Below, one piece after another: positions 7,917-17,077 of a stretch of DNA of 64,000 bases. Under the pieces are notes generated by a model. The model made no database searches. It was not told where the DNA came from and was given only the letters and a program-made list of their open reading frames with translations. Source of the DNA: G963717155 sp963717155 (GTDB lineage Bacteria > Actinomycetota > Thermoleophilia > Gaiellales > JALYLC01); NCBI GenBank assembly GCA_963717155.1, contig OY970326.1, positions 1,550,001-1,614,000 on the forward strand, read 5' to 3'. Numbering within the stretch: position 1 is the stretch's first letter; every line of letters begins with the position of its first letter. The position numbers and the translations under genes were made by a program.

Positions 7917-9182
7917 CTACTGCTGGACCAGCTCGACGCGCACGGGCATCCGCTTGACGCCGTTGCCGAAGTTCGACCGCAGCCGCGCGACCGGCCCCGT
8001 CAGCTCGATCGAGGCGATGCGGGGGAGGAGCTCCTGGAACAGGACGGTCAGCTCGAGCCGCGCCAGGTGCGCCCCCAGGCAGAAGTGGGGGCCGCCGCGG
8101 CCAAACGCCGCGTGGACGTCGCGCGGGCGCGTCAGGTCGAGGCGGTCGGGGTCGGGGAAGCGCTCCGGATCGCGGTTCGCCGACCCGAACCAGACCACGA
8201 CCTTGTCGCCGGCCCGGATCGTGGTGCCCTCGACCTCGACGTCGCGCGTCGCGGTGCGGCGGAAGTACCAGACGGGCGAGGCGTAGCGGATCAGCTCGTC
8301 GACGGCGCGCGGCCAGTCGACGTCGTCTCGGCGCAACAGCTCCAGCTGCTCGGGGAACTGCATCAGTCCGAGCATCCCGAGCGCCATCGCCTGCCGCGTG
8401 GTCTCGTTGCCGGCGACGACCATGATCGCGAACGTGTTGTCGAGCTGGCGCTGGTTCAGCGGGCAGCCGTCGATCTCGGCGTGGGCGACGAGCGAGAGGA
8501 TGTCGTCCTGCGGATGCACGCGGCGCTCGGCGTAGATGCCGCGGCCGATCGCGCAGAGCTCCTCGGCGTCCGGGCTCCCGAACGGCTCGAAGCGATAGCG
8601 GTCGTGCTCCGCGGATCCGGCGAGCACCCGTGCGAGCTCGGGGTCCGTGTCGACGAGCATCGCATCGCCGAGCTCGACGAGGCGATCGAGGTGCTCCTCC
8701 GGCACGCCGAGCAGGTGGCCCAGCACGCGGATCGGGATCGGCGACGCGATCCGCTCCACGAAGTCGAACTCGCCGAGCGGCAGCACCTCGTCCAGGATGC
8801 CCCGCGTCAGATCGCGCAGGAACGGCTCGTAGCGCGCCAGCGAGCGCGGCGCGAAGTCGCGGGCGAACAGGCGGCGCCACTGCGTGTGCAGCGGCGGGTC
8901 GGTCTCCATGAAGTTCCTGCGAGCCTCGAGCTCATCCGGCTGCATGTCCTCGATCTGCGCGACGCCGCCGACCCCGGACGAGAACGTCGCCGTGTCCTTG
9001 AGCACGGCGACGACGTCGTCGTAGCGCGTCACGCACCAGAACCCGCGACCGCCGGGCTCCTCGTGCCAGTAGACCGGCGCGTCGCGGCGCAAGAGCTCGA
9101 ACACGTCCCACGGCTCCCGCTCGGCGAACAGGTCGTGATCGAGGAGATCGACGTCGTCGAGCCTCGTCACGGGCCCGCTCAT
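7917..9182 (-). CDS. Cytochrome P450
   Basis: 421 residues. The haem-thiolate motif FGRGGPHFCLGAHLARLE is near residues 360-377 (Cys about 368), the I-helix oxygen-activation motif AGNETTR near 253, and the K-helix ELIRY/R pair is present. The region VVWFGSANRDPERFPDPD is typical of bacterial class I P450s of the CYP124/125/142-like group, which hydroxylate steroids or fatty chains. The substrate is not predictable here. ATG start at 9182 overlaps the stop of ctaB (ATGA), so it is the last gene of a minus-strand operon with ctaB and an ABC exporter. No ferredoxin partner is adjacent. Confidence 0.92.
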   Translation of the reverse strand: MSGPVTRLDDVDLLDHDLFAEREPWDVFELLRRDAPVYWHEEPGGRGFWCVTRYDDVVAVLKDTATFSSGVGGVAQIEDMQPDELEARRNFMETDPPLHTQWRRLFARDFAPRSLARYEPFLRDLTRGILDEVLPLGEFDFVERIASPIPIRVLGHLLGVPEEHLDRLVELGDAMLVDTDPELARVLAGSAEHDRYRFEPFGSPDAEELCAIGRGIYAERRVHPQDDILSLVAHAEIDGCPLNQRQLDNTFAIMVVAGNETTRQAMALGMLGLMQFPEQLELLRRDDVDWPRAVDELIRYASPVWYFRRTATRDVEVEGTTIRAGDKVVVWFGSANRDPERFPDPDRLDLTRPRDVHAAFGRGGPHFCLGAHLARLELTVLFQELLPRIASIELTGPVARLRSNFGNGVKRMPVRVELVQQ

Positions 9183-10159
9183 CCGAGGAGCGCGCGATCG
9201 AGCGCCATCGCGACGAACAGCGCCGCGAGGTAGAGCAACGAGAAGCGGAACGTCCGGCGCGCCATCGGGATGTCGGGGGCGTGCATCAGGTCGACCGCGA
9301 GCCAGAGGAAGCGTCCGCCGAGCAGCGCAGCTGCGGCCGCGTACAGCACCCCGAGCTCTCCGAGCACGACGGGGACGAACGACGCGGCGAGCAGGAGCGC
9401 GGTATACAGCGTGATCTGACGCGAGGCCGCCTCGCGGCCGGCGACGTTCGGCAGCATCGGGATGCCGGCAGCCGCGTAGTCGTCCTCGAGCATGATCGCG
9501 AGCGCCCAGAAGTGCGGGGGCGTCCACAGGAAGATGATCCCGAACAGGGCAACGGCTGCCAGATCCGTGCGACCGGTCACGGCAGCCCAGCCGACGAGCG
9601 GGGGAATCGCACCCGCGGCGCCGCCGATCACGATGTTCTGGGGTGTCCGGCGCTTCAGCCAGATCGTGTACACGAAGACGTAGGTGAGGAAGCCCGCGAG
9701 CGCCCACGCGGCGGCGAGCCAGTTGACGAGGAGCGCGAGCCAGAGCACGCCGGCGATCCCGAGGCCGATGCCGATGGCGAGCGCCTCGCGCGGCGCGATC
9801 CGTCCCGCCGCGACCGGGCGGTTGGCCGTGCGCGCCATCCGCAGGTCGATATCGCGGTCGTACCAGTGGTTCAGCGCACTCGAGCCGCCGGAGCAGAGGC
9901 ACATCCCTGCGACCGTCGCGATCAGCAGCCACGTACCGGGCCAGCCGTGCGCCGCGAAGCCCATCGCGCCGACCGTGGTGATCACGATCAGCAGCATGAT
10001 CCTGGGCTTCAGGATCTCGATGTAGTCGCCGGCGCTCGCGCGCTTCTGCAAGCCTTCCGCCGGCGCCAGGGGCGCAGGCGTAGCGAACGCGGACCCGGAC
10101 ACGCGCCGCAGTCTAAGGCCGCGGATTACCGAGGTGGTGTTCCGAGCCCTAACTCCCAC
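9179..10159 (-). CDS. ctaB: Protoheme IX farnesyltransferase (haem O synthase)
   Basis: 326 residues from GTG 10159; a second GTG at 10102 would remove 19 poorly conserved residues and is an equally reasonable start. UbiA-family polytopic prenyltransferase with the prenyl-diphosphate/Mg binding motif NHWYDRDIDLRMARTANRPV, the TPPHFWALAI motif typical of CtaB/CyoE, and about eight membrane segments. It converts haem B to haem O, the precursor of haem A for the caa3 oxidase encoded at 14.1-17.7 kb. The start overlaps the end of the ABC permease gene and the stop overlaps the P450 start. Confidence 0.93.
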   Translation of the reverse strand: MGVRARNTTSVIRGLRLRRVSGSAFATPAPLAPAEGLQKRASAGDYIEILKPRIMLLIVITTVGAMGFAAHGWPGTWLLIATVAGMCLCSGGSSALNHWYDRDIDLRMARTANRPVAAGRIAPREALAIGIGLGIAGVLWLALLVNWLAAAWALAGFLTYVFVYTIWLKRRTPQNIVIGGAAGAIPPLVGWAAVTGRTDLAAVALFGIIFLWTPPHFWALAIMLEDDYAAAGIPMLPNVAGREAASRQITLYTALLLAASFVPVVLGELGVLYAAAAALLGGRFLWLAVDLMHAPDIPMARRTFRFSLLYLAALFVAMALDRALLG

Positions 10160-10904
10160 CGCGCGGCTCCCAGCCGAACCTGCGGACCGCGACCAGCACG
10201 CCCGCGAGCGCCCAGGCGAGCGTCACGAGCAGCCCCGCGAGGTCGTGGCGGTCCAGCCCCCCGCCCGAGTACGCCGCGCGCAGCGCAGTGAGGAGGTGCG
10301 ACAGCGGCAGCAGGTCGGCGAGCTCGTGCAGGGCGGTCGGCAGCCGGTCGAGCGGGAAGAACGCCCCGGAGAGCCCGAGCAGCGGCAGGTAGAGGGCCGA
10401 GATGACGGCCGACGACCCCTCGGCGCTCGGGACGAACGGCACGACGGCGAACGCGAGCGCCGCGAACGCGAGGGCGCCGAACACGACGACACAGAGCAGC
10501 TCGAGCGGCGCGTCGGGCGCCGAGACGCCGAGCAGCGTCGAGCCGATGCCGACCACGATCGCGGACTCGATCGCGAGCACGAGCGCCATCGATCCCGCGA
10601 GCGCACCCAGGTACACGGCAGGTGGCAGCGGCGTGCCTCGGATGCGCTTGAGGATGCCCGTGTCGCGCCGGATGACGAGCGTGATCGCCATGCCGGCGAA
10701 CGTCGTGAAGACGATCGCGGTTCCGATCAGGCCCGGCACGAAGAAGTCGGCGTATGGCATGCCGTCGACGGTCGAGTGTCGGCCGAGGGCGCCGAACGCG
10801 AGCAGGCCGACCGGCAGCACGAAGGTGAAGAACGCGGACTGGCGGTTGCGCCAGAACAGCCGCTGCTCCCAGCCGACCTGCCGCGCGGCGAGGCTGCTGG
10901 TCAC
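10149..10904 (-). CDS. ABC-2 type transporter permease
   Basis: 251 residues with about six membrane segments and the ABC-2 family layout: an N-terminal amphipathic stretch, first helix near residues 20-40 (FFTFVLPVGLLAFGAL), an extracellular loop, then helices from AIVFTTFAGMAITLVIRRDTGIL onwards and the conserved P-L-S-H-L region near residue 200. It pairs with the ATPase encoded immediately upstream (4-nt overlap) to form an exporter. Substrate unknown; co-transcription with ctaB and a P450 gene is consistent with drug, lipid or haem-related export, but this is only context. Confidence 0.85.
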   Translation of the reverse strand: MTSSLAARQVGWEQRLFWRNRQSAFFTFVLPVGLLAFGALGRHSTVDGMPYADFFVPGLIGTAIVFTTFAGMAITLVIRRDTGILKRIRGTPLPPAVYLGALAGSMALVLAIESAIVVGIGSTLLGVSAPDAPLELLCVVVFGALAFAALAFAVVPFVPSAEGSSAVISALYLPLLGLSGAFFPLDRLPTALHELADLLPLSHLLTALRAAYSGGGLDRHDLAGLLVTLAWALAGVLVAVRRFGWEPRGGS

Positions 10905-11806
10905 GACACGACCCCCTCGGTCTCGGCAGTGAGCTCGAGGTAGACGTCCTCGAGGCTCGGGCGACGCACCTCGAGGCCCTCGAGCTCCACCCGCTGCTCG
11001 AGCGCCCAGCCCGTGAGCGCGTGCAGCGCCTCGGTCGGAACGTCAGACGTGCCGACGACACCCTCTGCGGTCGCCGTCAGCGCGAGGCCGGGAAGCTCCG
11101 GAATCGCGACGCCATCGGGCAGACGGAAGCGGAACTCCGCGCCGGTGACCGTGCCGAGCGAGCCCGGAGCTCCCTCGGCGACGATCCGGCCGGCGCGCAG
11201 CACGATCACGCGATCGGCCAGCGTTGCGGCCTCGTCGAGGTAGTGCGTGGTCAGGAGCACCGTGGTTCCCGCCTCGGCGAGCCGGCGGATCGTCTCCCAC
11301 GCGCCTCTCCGGGCCTCGGGATCGAACCCCGTCGTCGGCTCGTCGAGAAACAGCAGCTCGGGCGAGCCGACCAGGGCGAGCGCGAGGTCGAGCCGCCGGC
11401 GCTGCCCGCCCGACAGCATGCGCACCCGCCGGTCGGCGTCCTCCTCCAACCCGACGAGCTCGAGCAGCTCCTCGGGATCCCGCCGCCGTCGGTAGTAGCC
11501 GGCGAACATCGAGAGAGCCTCGCGCGTGGTCAGGTGCGGGTGCGCGGACGTGCCCTGCAGGACGATGCCGATGCGCTCGCGCAGCGCGCGCCCGCCGCGG
11601 CCGGGATCGAGTCCGAGCACCTCCGCGTGGCCGCTGTCCCGTGTGCGGTAGCCCTCGAGGATCTCGACCGTCGTCGTCTTGCCGGCGCCGTTCGGTCCGA
11701 GCAGCGCGACGACCTCACCCGCCTCGACCCGGAAGGAGACCCCGCGCAACGCCTCGCGCACGCCGTAGCGCTTGACCAGATCCTCGACATGGACGCTCGG
11801 TTGCAC
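10901..11806 (-). CDS. ABC transporter ATP-binding protein (ABC-2 exporter)
   Basis: 301 residues. Walker A GPNGAGKTT near residue 37, signature MLSGGQRRRLDLALAL near 133, Walker B LLFLDEPTTGFDPEAR near 153, and the switch histidine in LLTTHYLDEA. The C-terminal extension after residue 220 is typical of DrrA/CcmA-type drug and lipid exporters. First gene of the minus-strand unit ATPase-permease-ctaB-P450. The subtilase gene behind it ends only 6 nt upstream of this start, so read-through from that gene is also possible. Confidence 0.92.
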   Translation of the reverse strand: MQPSVHVEDLVKRYGVREALRGVSFRVEAGEVVALLGPNGAGKTTTVEILEGYRTRDSGHAEVLGLDPGRGGRALRERIGIVLQGTSAHPHLTTREALSMFAGYYRRRRDPEELLELVGLEEDADRRVRMLSGGQRRRLDLALALVGSPELLFLDEPTTGFDPEARRGAWETIRRLAEAGTTVLLTTHYLDEAATLADRVIVLRAGRIVAEGAPGSLGTVTGAEFRFRLPDGVAIPELPGLALTATAEGVVGTSDVPTEALHALTGWALEQRVELEGLEVRRPSLEDVYLELTAETEGVVS

Positions 11807-11812
11807 CGGCGG

Positions 11813-13993
11813 TCAGCGTACGCGCACGAGCCGGCTCGCTCGCGCGGCGCCCGCGACCACGGTCACCCGGTAGACGCCGTGCTTCAACGCGCCGAGCAGG
11901 ACCCGGCGCGGGGCGCGGCCGACGTGCAGCGAGCGCACGAGCGCACCCGCGAGCCGCACGCGGACGTTGCCCGGTCGCGCGCGCCGTACCCAGACGGCCG
12001 GCTTCGTGCCGAGCGAGGGCTCCACGAGCACCCCCACGACGCGCACGGTCTGCTGCGCGACCGCCGTGTTGCCCGCGCGATCCACGACCGAGACGCGCAG
12101 CGTGTAGCGGCCCGGGCGGGCATACCGATGCCGGATGCGCGAGCCCTTCCCCGTCGAGCGGTCTCCGAACGCCACGACCGGCACCCCGGCGACGCCCGAG
12201 CCGCGATCGGACGCGGCCGTCGTCAGGAGCAGCGGGCTGTTCGCGAGGACGGTGCGCGGCGCACGGATACGCAGCGCCGGCCGCGTGTTGTCGATCGTGA
12301 ACGAGACGGTGTACGACCCTGCGTTGCCCACCCGATCGCGGGCGTCGATGCGCAGGACGTGCGTCCCGTCCGCCAGGAGGCGGGTGTCGATCGAGCCGGA
12401 CACCACCTTGTCCGCCCCCACGACCGACGGCAGCGGGACGCCGTCGAGCGAGGCCTGCGCGGCGTCGAGCGTGCCTTGCTCGACGAGCGGCAGGCGCACG
12501 TTGAGTACGCCCGAGACGATGCTTCCGGCCGCCGGAACGGTCGGCGACCCGAGCGTCGGAGGGTTGAGGTCGAGCCGGAGCCGCCCGGCCCCGAAGCGGT
12601 AGTCGAAGCCGGGGTCGCCCGCGTCGAGCGCCCACGAGCGGAGCGTCGCGGGCACGTCGGCCGCCGGAGTCGTCGCGAGCAGCAGCGCCGCGGCTCCGCC
12701 GGCATGCGGCGCGGCACACGAGGTTCCGCCGCACGACCCACCCGTGATCGCGACGTTCGTCGGCGCCGCCAGGTCGGGCTTCGGCCTGCCGTCGTCCGTC
12801 GGGCCCTCGGACGAGTAGGTCTCGGGCTCGAGCGTCGTCGCGTCGAAGGCGCCGATCGTCAGGCTGCCGCGGGCGTCACCCGGTGTCGGGATGCTCGAGG
12901 TCGTGGTGTCGACGTCGGCCGGCAGCGCGAAGCGGCAGAACAGGGTGAGATGCTCGGTTGGTGGATTGCCGACGCGCATGATCTTGAGGTGGTACGTGCC
13001 GGGGGCCGAGAGGAAGCCCGGGCCCAGATCGTCGTGCGGGTCGGGCAGGGGCACGAAGCTCGAGATCATCGGCTGGCCCGAGCGCGCGTCGAGCACGGGC
13101 TGTGTGCCGGCCGGGTCGACGAACAGCCCGAGCGCGTAGTGGTCGAGCGAGCTCTCTGCGCCCGTGCCGTCGGCGCTCAGGTCGCAGGCGGGTCGCTGCG
13201 TGCCGATGAGATCGACGGGGAAGTCGTCTCCGTGACCCGGCACGTCCAGGAAGCCGTCGCCATCGGCGTCGGCCCATGGCCCCTCCCAGTGGTTCAGGCG
13301 GTAGTTGCCCGCGGAGTTCACCCAGATCGTGCCCTGGGCGGCGAGCGCATCCACCTGCTGGGAGAAGAATCCCGTGCCGTCGAAGCGCCCGAACAGGAAC
13401 GAGTTGGAGTGCACGACGACGTTCGGGTGCACGACGTCGCGGAGGTAGTCGACTGCCTGCTTGAACTGGTCGGGCGTGTGGTAGTTGACCAGCCAGTACT
13501 CCGCATCGGGCGCGATGTCGTAGACGATCTCCGTCACGAACTCGCCGTGGCGCGAGGTGTTGCCGTTGAAGTCGCGGCCCGCGATCCCGGTGTCGGTGTC
13601 GAAGCTCATCCGGTGCTGGCGCGCGAGGGGAGGGAGCTCCGTTCCCGCGAGCGAGTCGAGCCGCGACGTGGCGCCGAACGCCTGGTCGAGCACCGCGATC
13701 CGGACGCCTGCGCCCCGCTGGCCGGCAGCCTGCAGCGCATCCGCTCCGATGCGCGCCACGCCCTGCGACGTCACGACGTCGGCGGACGACGCGTCGCCTG
13801 CCGCGGGAAACGGCGGCATCAGGAACGCTGCCGCCTTCGGCACCAGCGCGCGCGCGAAGTCCTGCCGTGCAGCGGCCCTGGCATCCGTCGCGAGCGCTAG
13901 CATCGTAGGGATCGCGAGAAACATCGCGATATGCACGCATTTTGTGCCTATCGCGACAAGCCTCGCGCGGACGTCCTTCCGCATGCCTGCCAC
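11813..13993 (-). CDS. Secreted subtilisin-like (S8) serine protease with C-terminal Ig-like modules
   Basis: 726 residues. A hydrophobic signal segment (residues ~20-40, ending ATDARAAA) indicates export. The catalytic triad is readable: Asp103 in RIAVLDQAF, His149 in SRHGEFVTE, and Ser425 in GGTSCAAPHAGG, with the oxyanion Asn in VNSAGN (about 230). About 190 residues between Asn and Ser include an inserted beta domain with Asp-rich DADGDGFLD, a possible Ca2+ loop. Residues ~470-726 are beta-rich Big/PKD-like repeats with DRVGNAGSYTVSF and DRAGNTAVAQQTV. Likely an extracellular degradative protease. Divergent from the ctaC operon. Confidence 0.88.
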   Translation of the reverse strand: MAGMRKDVRARLVAIGTKCVHIAMFLAIPTMLALATDARAAARQDFARALVPKAAAFLMPPFPAAGDASSADVVTSQGVARIGADALQAAGQRGAGVRIAVLDQAFGATSRLDSLAGTELPPLARQHRMSFDTDTGIAGRDFNGNTSRHGEFVTEIVYDIAPDAEYWLVNYHTPDQFKQAVDYLRDVVHPNVVVHSNSFLFGRFDGTGFFSQQVDALAAQGTIWVNSAGNYRLNHWEGPWADADGDGFLDVPGHGDDFPVDLIGTQRPACDLSADGTGAESSLDHYALGLFVDPAGTQPVLDARSGQPMISSFVPLPDPHDDLGPGFLSAPGTYHLKIMRVGNPPTEHLTLFCRFALPADVDTTTSSIPTPGDARGSLTIGAFDATTLEPETYSSEGPTDDGRPKPDLAAPTNVAITGGSCGGTSCAAPHAGGAAALLLATTPAADVPATLRSWALDAGDPGFDYRFGAGRLRLDLNPPTLGSPTVPAAGSIVSGVLNVRLPLVEQGTLDAAQASLDGVPLPSVVGADKVVSGSIDTRLLADGTHVLRIDARDRVGNAGSYTVSFTIDNTRPALRIRAPRTVLANSPLLLTTAASDRGSGVAGVPVVAFGDRSTGKGSRIRHRYARPGRYTLRVSVVDRAGNTAVAQQTVRVVGVLVEPSLGTKPAVWVRRARPGNVRVRLAGALVRSLHVGRAPRRVLLGALKHGVYRVTVVAGAARASRLVRVR

Positions 13994-14026
13994 CGTAGCG
14001 AACCTCCAAGACTTGTCTTCTTCCCC

Positions 14027-14056
14027 TTGCGGCGCGCCGTCCTACACCCCTAGGAT
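14027..14056 (+). promoter_or_regulatory. Possible housekeeping promoter of the cta operon
   Basis: TTGCGG (14027-14032) and TAGGAT (14051-14056) separated by 18 nt in the divergent spacer between the subtilase and ctaC. The match to sigma-70 consensus is moderate and nothing else supports it. Confidence 0.3.
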
Positions 14057-14107
14057 GCGGGGCGCGGGCGTGCTCCGGGGGGAGTCGGCGTCCCAACCCA
14101 CGAAGAG

Positions 14108-15151
14108 GTGCCAGCGCCCGTGCGGTTCCTGAACAACAAGGTCACGAAGTTGGTCGCGCTCGGCATCGTCCTGGGTGTGATCTTCAGTTACCTGCTGATC
14201 CAGTTGCCGTGGTTCCCTCCGGCGGACTCGACGCAGGCGGACCGCACGGATCGGCTGGCCTACGGCATCACCTACGTCTCGGGCGCGATCTTCGGTCTCG
14301 TGATGATCGTGATGGCGTACTGCATCTGGAAGTTCCGGCGCCAGGGCCCCGAGGACATGCGTGACGGCGAGCCCCTCCACGGGCATACCGGCCTCGAGAT
14401 CCTCTGGACGGCGATCCCCGTCGTGATCGTGACGATCTTCGGCACGTGGGCCGGGATCACCCTGAGCGACAACGAGTCGGTTGCGAAGGCAGGTCAGAAG
14501 ACGCGGGTCGTGCTCGTGACCGGCTCGCGGTACTCCTGGAACTTCAAGTACGTGACGGACGGCGGCTTCGAGTCGTCGATCCTCTACCTGCCCATCAACG
14601 AGGGCGTCAAGCTCGAGACGACATCGACCGACGTGATCCACGGCTTCTTCGTCGCCGAGTGGCGCGTCAAGGCGGACGCCGTCCCGGGCATCATCAACCG
14701 CACCTTCGCCACACCCGATCGGCTCGGGACGTTCCGCGTGCTCTGCTCGGCCCTGTGCGGTCCGGGGCATGCCGGCATGAGCAACCAGAACGTCACCAAG
14801 GTCGTCTCGTCGGCCGACTTCGCGAAGTGGGTCGGCCAGCAGAAGAAGGCCTCCGCGACCACACCGCCGGGGCAGAAGATCTTTGCAGGCGCCCTCGGCT
14901 GCGGCGGCTGCCACACGCTGGCGGCGGCGGGCACCACGGGGACGGTCGGACCTGATCTCGGCAACATCTCGGCCGACGCCAAGGCCGCGGGCCAGAGTGT
15001 TCCGGACTTCGTTCGCGAGAGCATCGTCGACCCCAACAAGTACATCGCGAAGGGCTATCCGCCGAACGTGATGCCCGGCAACTTCGGCTCGACGCTCAGC
15101 AAGCAACAGCTCGACGACCTGGTCAAATTCATCTCCGGAGCGACCAAGTGA
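14108..15151 (+). CDS. ctaC: Cytochrome c oxidase subunit II fused to cytochrome c (caa3 type)
   Basis: 347 residues from GTG 14108; GTG 14120 is an alternative start with a GAAGAGG site 12 nt upstream. Two N-terminal membrane helices (~14-34, ~55-75) are followed by the cupredoxin domain. CuA ligands are readable: His178, then Cys213, Cys217, His221 and Met224 in CSALCGPGHAGM. The usual C-x-E-x-C glutamate is Ala215. A C-terminal cytochrome c domain carries CGGCH (265-269) and a Met322 axial-ligand candidate, which defines a caa3 oxidase that accepts electrons through its own haem c. The start of ctaD overlaps its stop. Confidence 0.95.
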   Translation: MPAPVRFLNNKVTKLVALGIVLGVIFSYLLIQLPWFPPADSTQADRTDRLAYGITYVSGAIFGLVMIVMAYCIWKFRRQGPEDMRDGEPLHGHTGLEILWTAIPVVIVTIFGTWAGITLSDNESVAKAGQKTRVVLVTGSRYSWNFKYVTDGGFESSILYLPINEGVKLETTSTDVIHGFFVAEWRVKADAVPGIINRTFATPDRLGTFRVLCSALCGPGHAGMSNQNVTKVVSSADFAKWVGQQKKASATTPPGQKIFAGALGCGGCHTLAAAGTTGTVGPDLGNISADAKAAGQSVPDFVRESIVDPNKYIAKGYPPNVMPGNFGSTLSKQQLDDLVKFISGATK

Positions 15152-17070
15152 GCGCTGTCAGCGCACCTGTGCATCACGAGCCGGCGACTCACCGTCCGCC
15201 GTCGGGCCCGAAGCGCTCGGTCTGGATCCGTCCGGGCTGGTGGCGCGCGTTGCTCTGGACGTGGACAGCGGGAGGCATCGGGATCGCGCTGCCGGCGATC
15301 ATCCGCTGGCGGCTCGGCTGGGACTGGTACTCGCGGCCCGTGACGTTCACGACGGTGCTGTTCCTGATGCCGATCGGCTTCATCCTCGGGATCGGATGCT
15401 TCGACTACTGGGCCCGCTACATCATCGGCTCGCCGACCAGACCCGAGAACCACGACGATCACGGCGCGTACCGCTGGCAGGACTACTTCAAGGTCAACAC
15501 CGATCACAAGGTGATCGGAATCCAGTACCTGGTCACGACGTTCGCGTTCTTCCTGATCGGCGGGCTGTGTGCAGAGGCGTTCCGCACCGAGCTCGCGAAA
15601 CCCGGCCTGCAGTTCATGACCGCCGATCAGTACAACGGACTGATGTCCGTGCACGCCGCGCTGATGATCTTCCTGTTCGTGATTCCCGCGTTCGCCGGGC
15701 TCGCGAACTTCGTGATCCCGCTGATGCTCGGCGCGGACGACATGGCGTTCCCGCGGCTGAACGCGCTGAGCTTCTGGATGCTCCCGACCGCCGGCGTGAT
15801 GATGGTCGCGAGCCTCTTCTGGCAGGGCTTCGGCGCCGGCTGGACGGCGTATGCGCCGCTCGCCTCGGACTACCAGACCGTCTCCCAGCTCTTCTTCAAC
15901 ATCGGCGTGCAGTTCGCCGGCACCTCGTCGATCCTGACGGCCGTCAACTTCATCGTCACGATCCTGACGATGCGCGCTCCGGGTATGACGCTGTGGCGGA
16001 TGCCGCTCCTGGTCTGGGCCAACCTGACGACCTCGGCACTCGTGGTGCTGGGCACGCCGTTCGTCGCCGGGTCGCAGTTCATGCTGCTGTTCGACCACGT
16101 GATGCACACGGACTTCTTCAACTACCAGTCCGGCGGTGCCGTGCTGCTGTACCAGCACGTCTTCTGGTTCTACTCACACCCGGCCGTGTACATCATGATG
16201 CTGCCCGGGTTCGGGATCGTCTCCGAGGTCATCTCGGTGATGGCGCGCAAGCCGATCTTCGGCTACCGCGCCGTCGCGTTCTCGACGATCTCCATCGGCG
16301 TGCTCGGCTTCACGGTGTGGGCGCACCACATGTTCGTCGCCGGGATACCGCCGTGGCTGCGCATCCCGATCATGGTCTCGACCCTTCTGATCGCGGTGCC
16401 GACCGGTATCAAGGTGTTCTCGTGGGTCGGCACGCTCTGGAACGGCGTGATCGACCTGAACACGCCGATGCTGTTCGTGCTCGGGTTCCTCTTCACGTTC
16501 GTGCTCGGAGGCCTCTCCGGCGTCTGGCTGGCGCTCATCCCGGTCGACGTCCATGTCTCCGGGACGTACTTCATCGTCGCGCACATCCACTACGTGCTGT
16601 TCGGCGGGTCGGTGTTCACGATCTACGCCGGGCTGTACTTCTGGTACCCGAAGATGACCGGCAGGATGTACAACGAGACGCTCGGCAAGGTGCACTTCTG
16701 GGTCACGTTCATCACGTTCAACGCGACCTTCTTCCCGATGCACTACATCGGCACGGAGGGGATGCTGCGGCGGATCTCCGACTACGAGCCGAAGTACGCG
16801 AACTGGAACATGTTCATCACCCTGTGCGCGTTCCTGCTCGGGATCTCGACGTTCATCTTCGTCTACAACGCGATCGTCTCGTGGATCCGCGGCGAGCCCG
16901 CCCCGGCGAACCCGTGGCGCTCGCTGACGCTCGAATGGCAGGTCTCCTCGCCACCGCCCGTCTTCAACTTCGACTCGCAGCCGCGCATCGTCGGCGGTCC
17001 GTACAACTACGGCCAGCCCGGTGCCCGCCACGCCGTGTTCGACAAGACCGCGACCCCCGCCTCCCACTGA
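15148..17070 (+). CDS. ctaD: Cytochrome c oxidase subunit I, A2 (YSHP) type
   Basis: 640 residues. Haem and CuB ligands are all present: His169 (SVHAALMIF), His344 in YSHPAVY with the cross-linking Tyr348, His393-His394 (WAHHMF), and His479/His481 (VAHIHYVLFGG). The D-channel glutamate of GHPEVY is absent and replaced by the YSHP motif that marks A2-family oxidases such as those of Thermus and Rhodothermus. The protein is about 100 residues longer than usual: an N-terminal extension with two predicted helices (~32-52, ~65-87) precedes the conserved core. GTG start overlaps the ctaC stop; ctaE follows after 7 nt. Confidence 0.96.
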   Translation: MSAVSAPVHHEPATHRPPSGPKRSVWIRPGWWRALLWTWTAGGIGIALPAIIRWRLGWDWYSRPVTFTTVLFLMPIGFILGIGCFDYWARYIIGSPTRPENHDDHGAYRWQDYFKVNTDHKVIGIQYLVTTFAFFLIGGLCAEAFRTELAKPGLQFMTADQYNGLMSVHAALMIFLFVIPAFAGLANFVIPLMLGADDMAFPRLNALSFWMLPTAGVMMVASLFWQGFGAGWTAYAPLASDYQTVSQLFFNIGVQFAGTSSILTAVNFIVTILTMRAPGMTLWRMPLLVWANLTTSALVVLGTPFVAGSQFMLLFDHVMHTDFFNYQSGGAVLLYQHVFWFYSHPAVYIMMLPGFGIVSEVISVMARKPIFGYRAVAFSTISIGVLGFTVWAHHMFVAGIPPWLRIPIMVSTLLIAVPTGIKVFSWVGTLWNGVIDLNTPMLFVLGFLFTFVLGGLSGVWLALIPVDVHVSGTYFIVAHIHYVLFGGSVFTIYAGLYFWYPKMTGRMYNETLGKVHFWVTFITFNATFFPMHYIGTEGMLRRISDYEPKYANWNMFITLCAFLLGISTFIFVYNAIVSWIRGEPAPANPWRSLTLEWQVSSPPPVFNFDSQPRIVGGPYNYGQPGARHAVFDKTATPASH

Positions 17071-17077
17071 GGATCCT

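Noticed and set aside
11021..13900. A 959-codon plus-strand frame over the ABC ATPase and subtilase genes
   Set aside because: Shadow frame of high-GC third-position bias; the minus-strand proteins have complete catalytic motifs.
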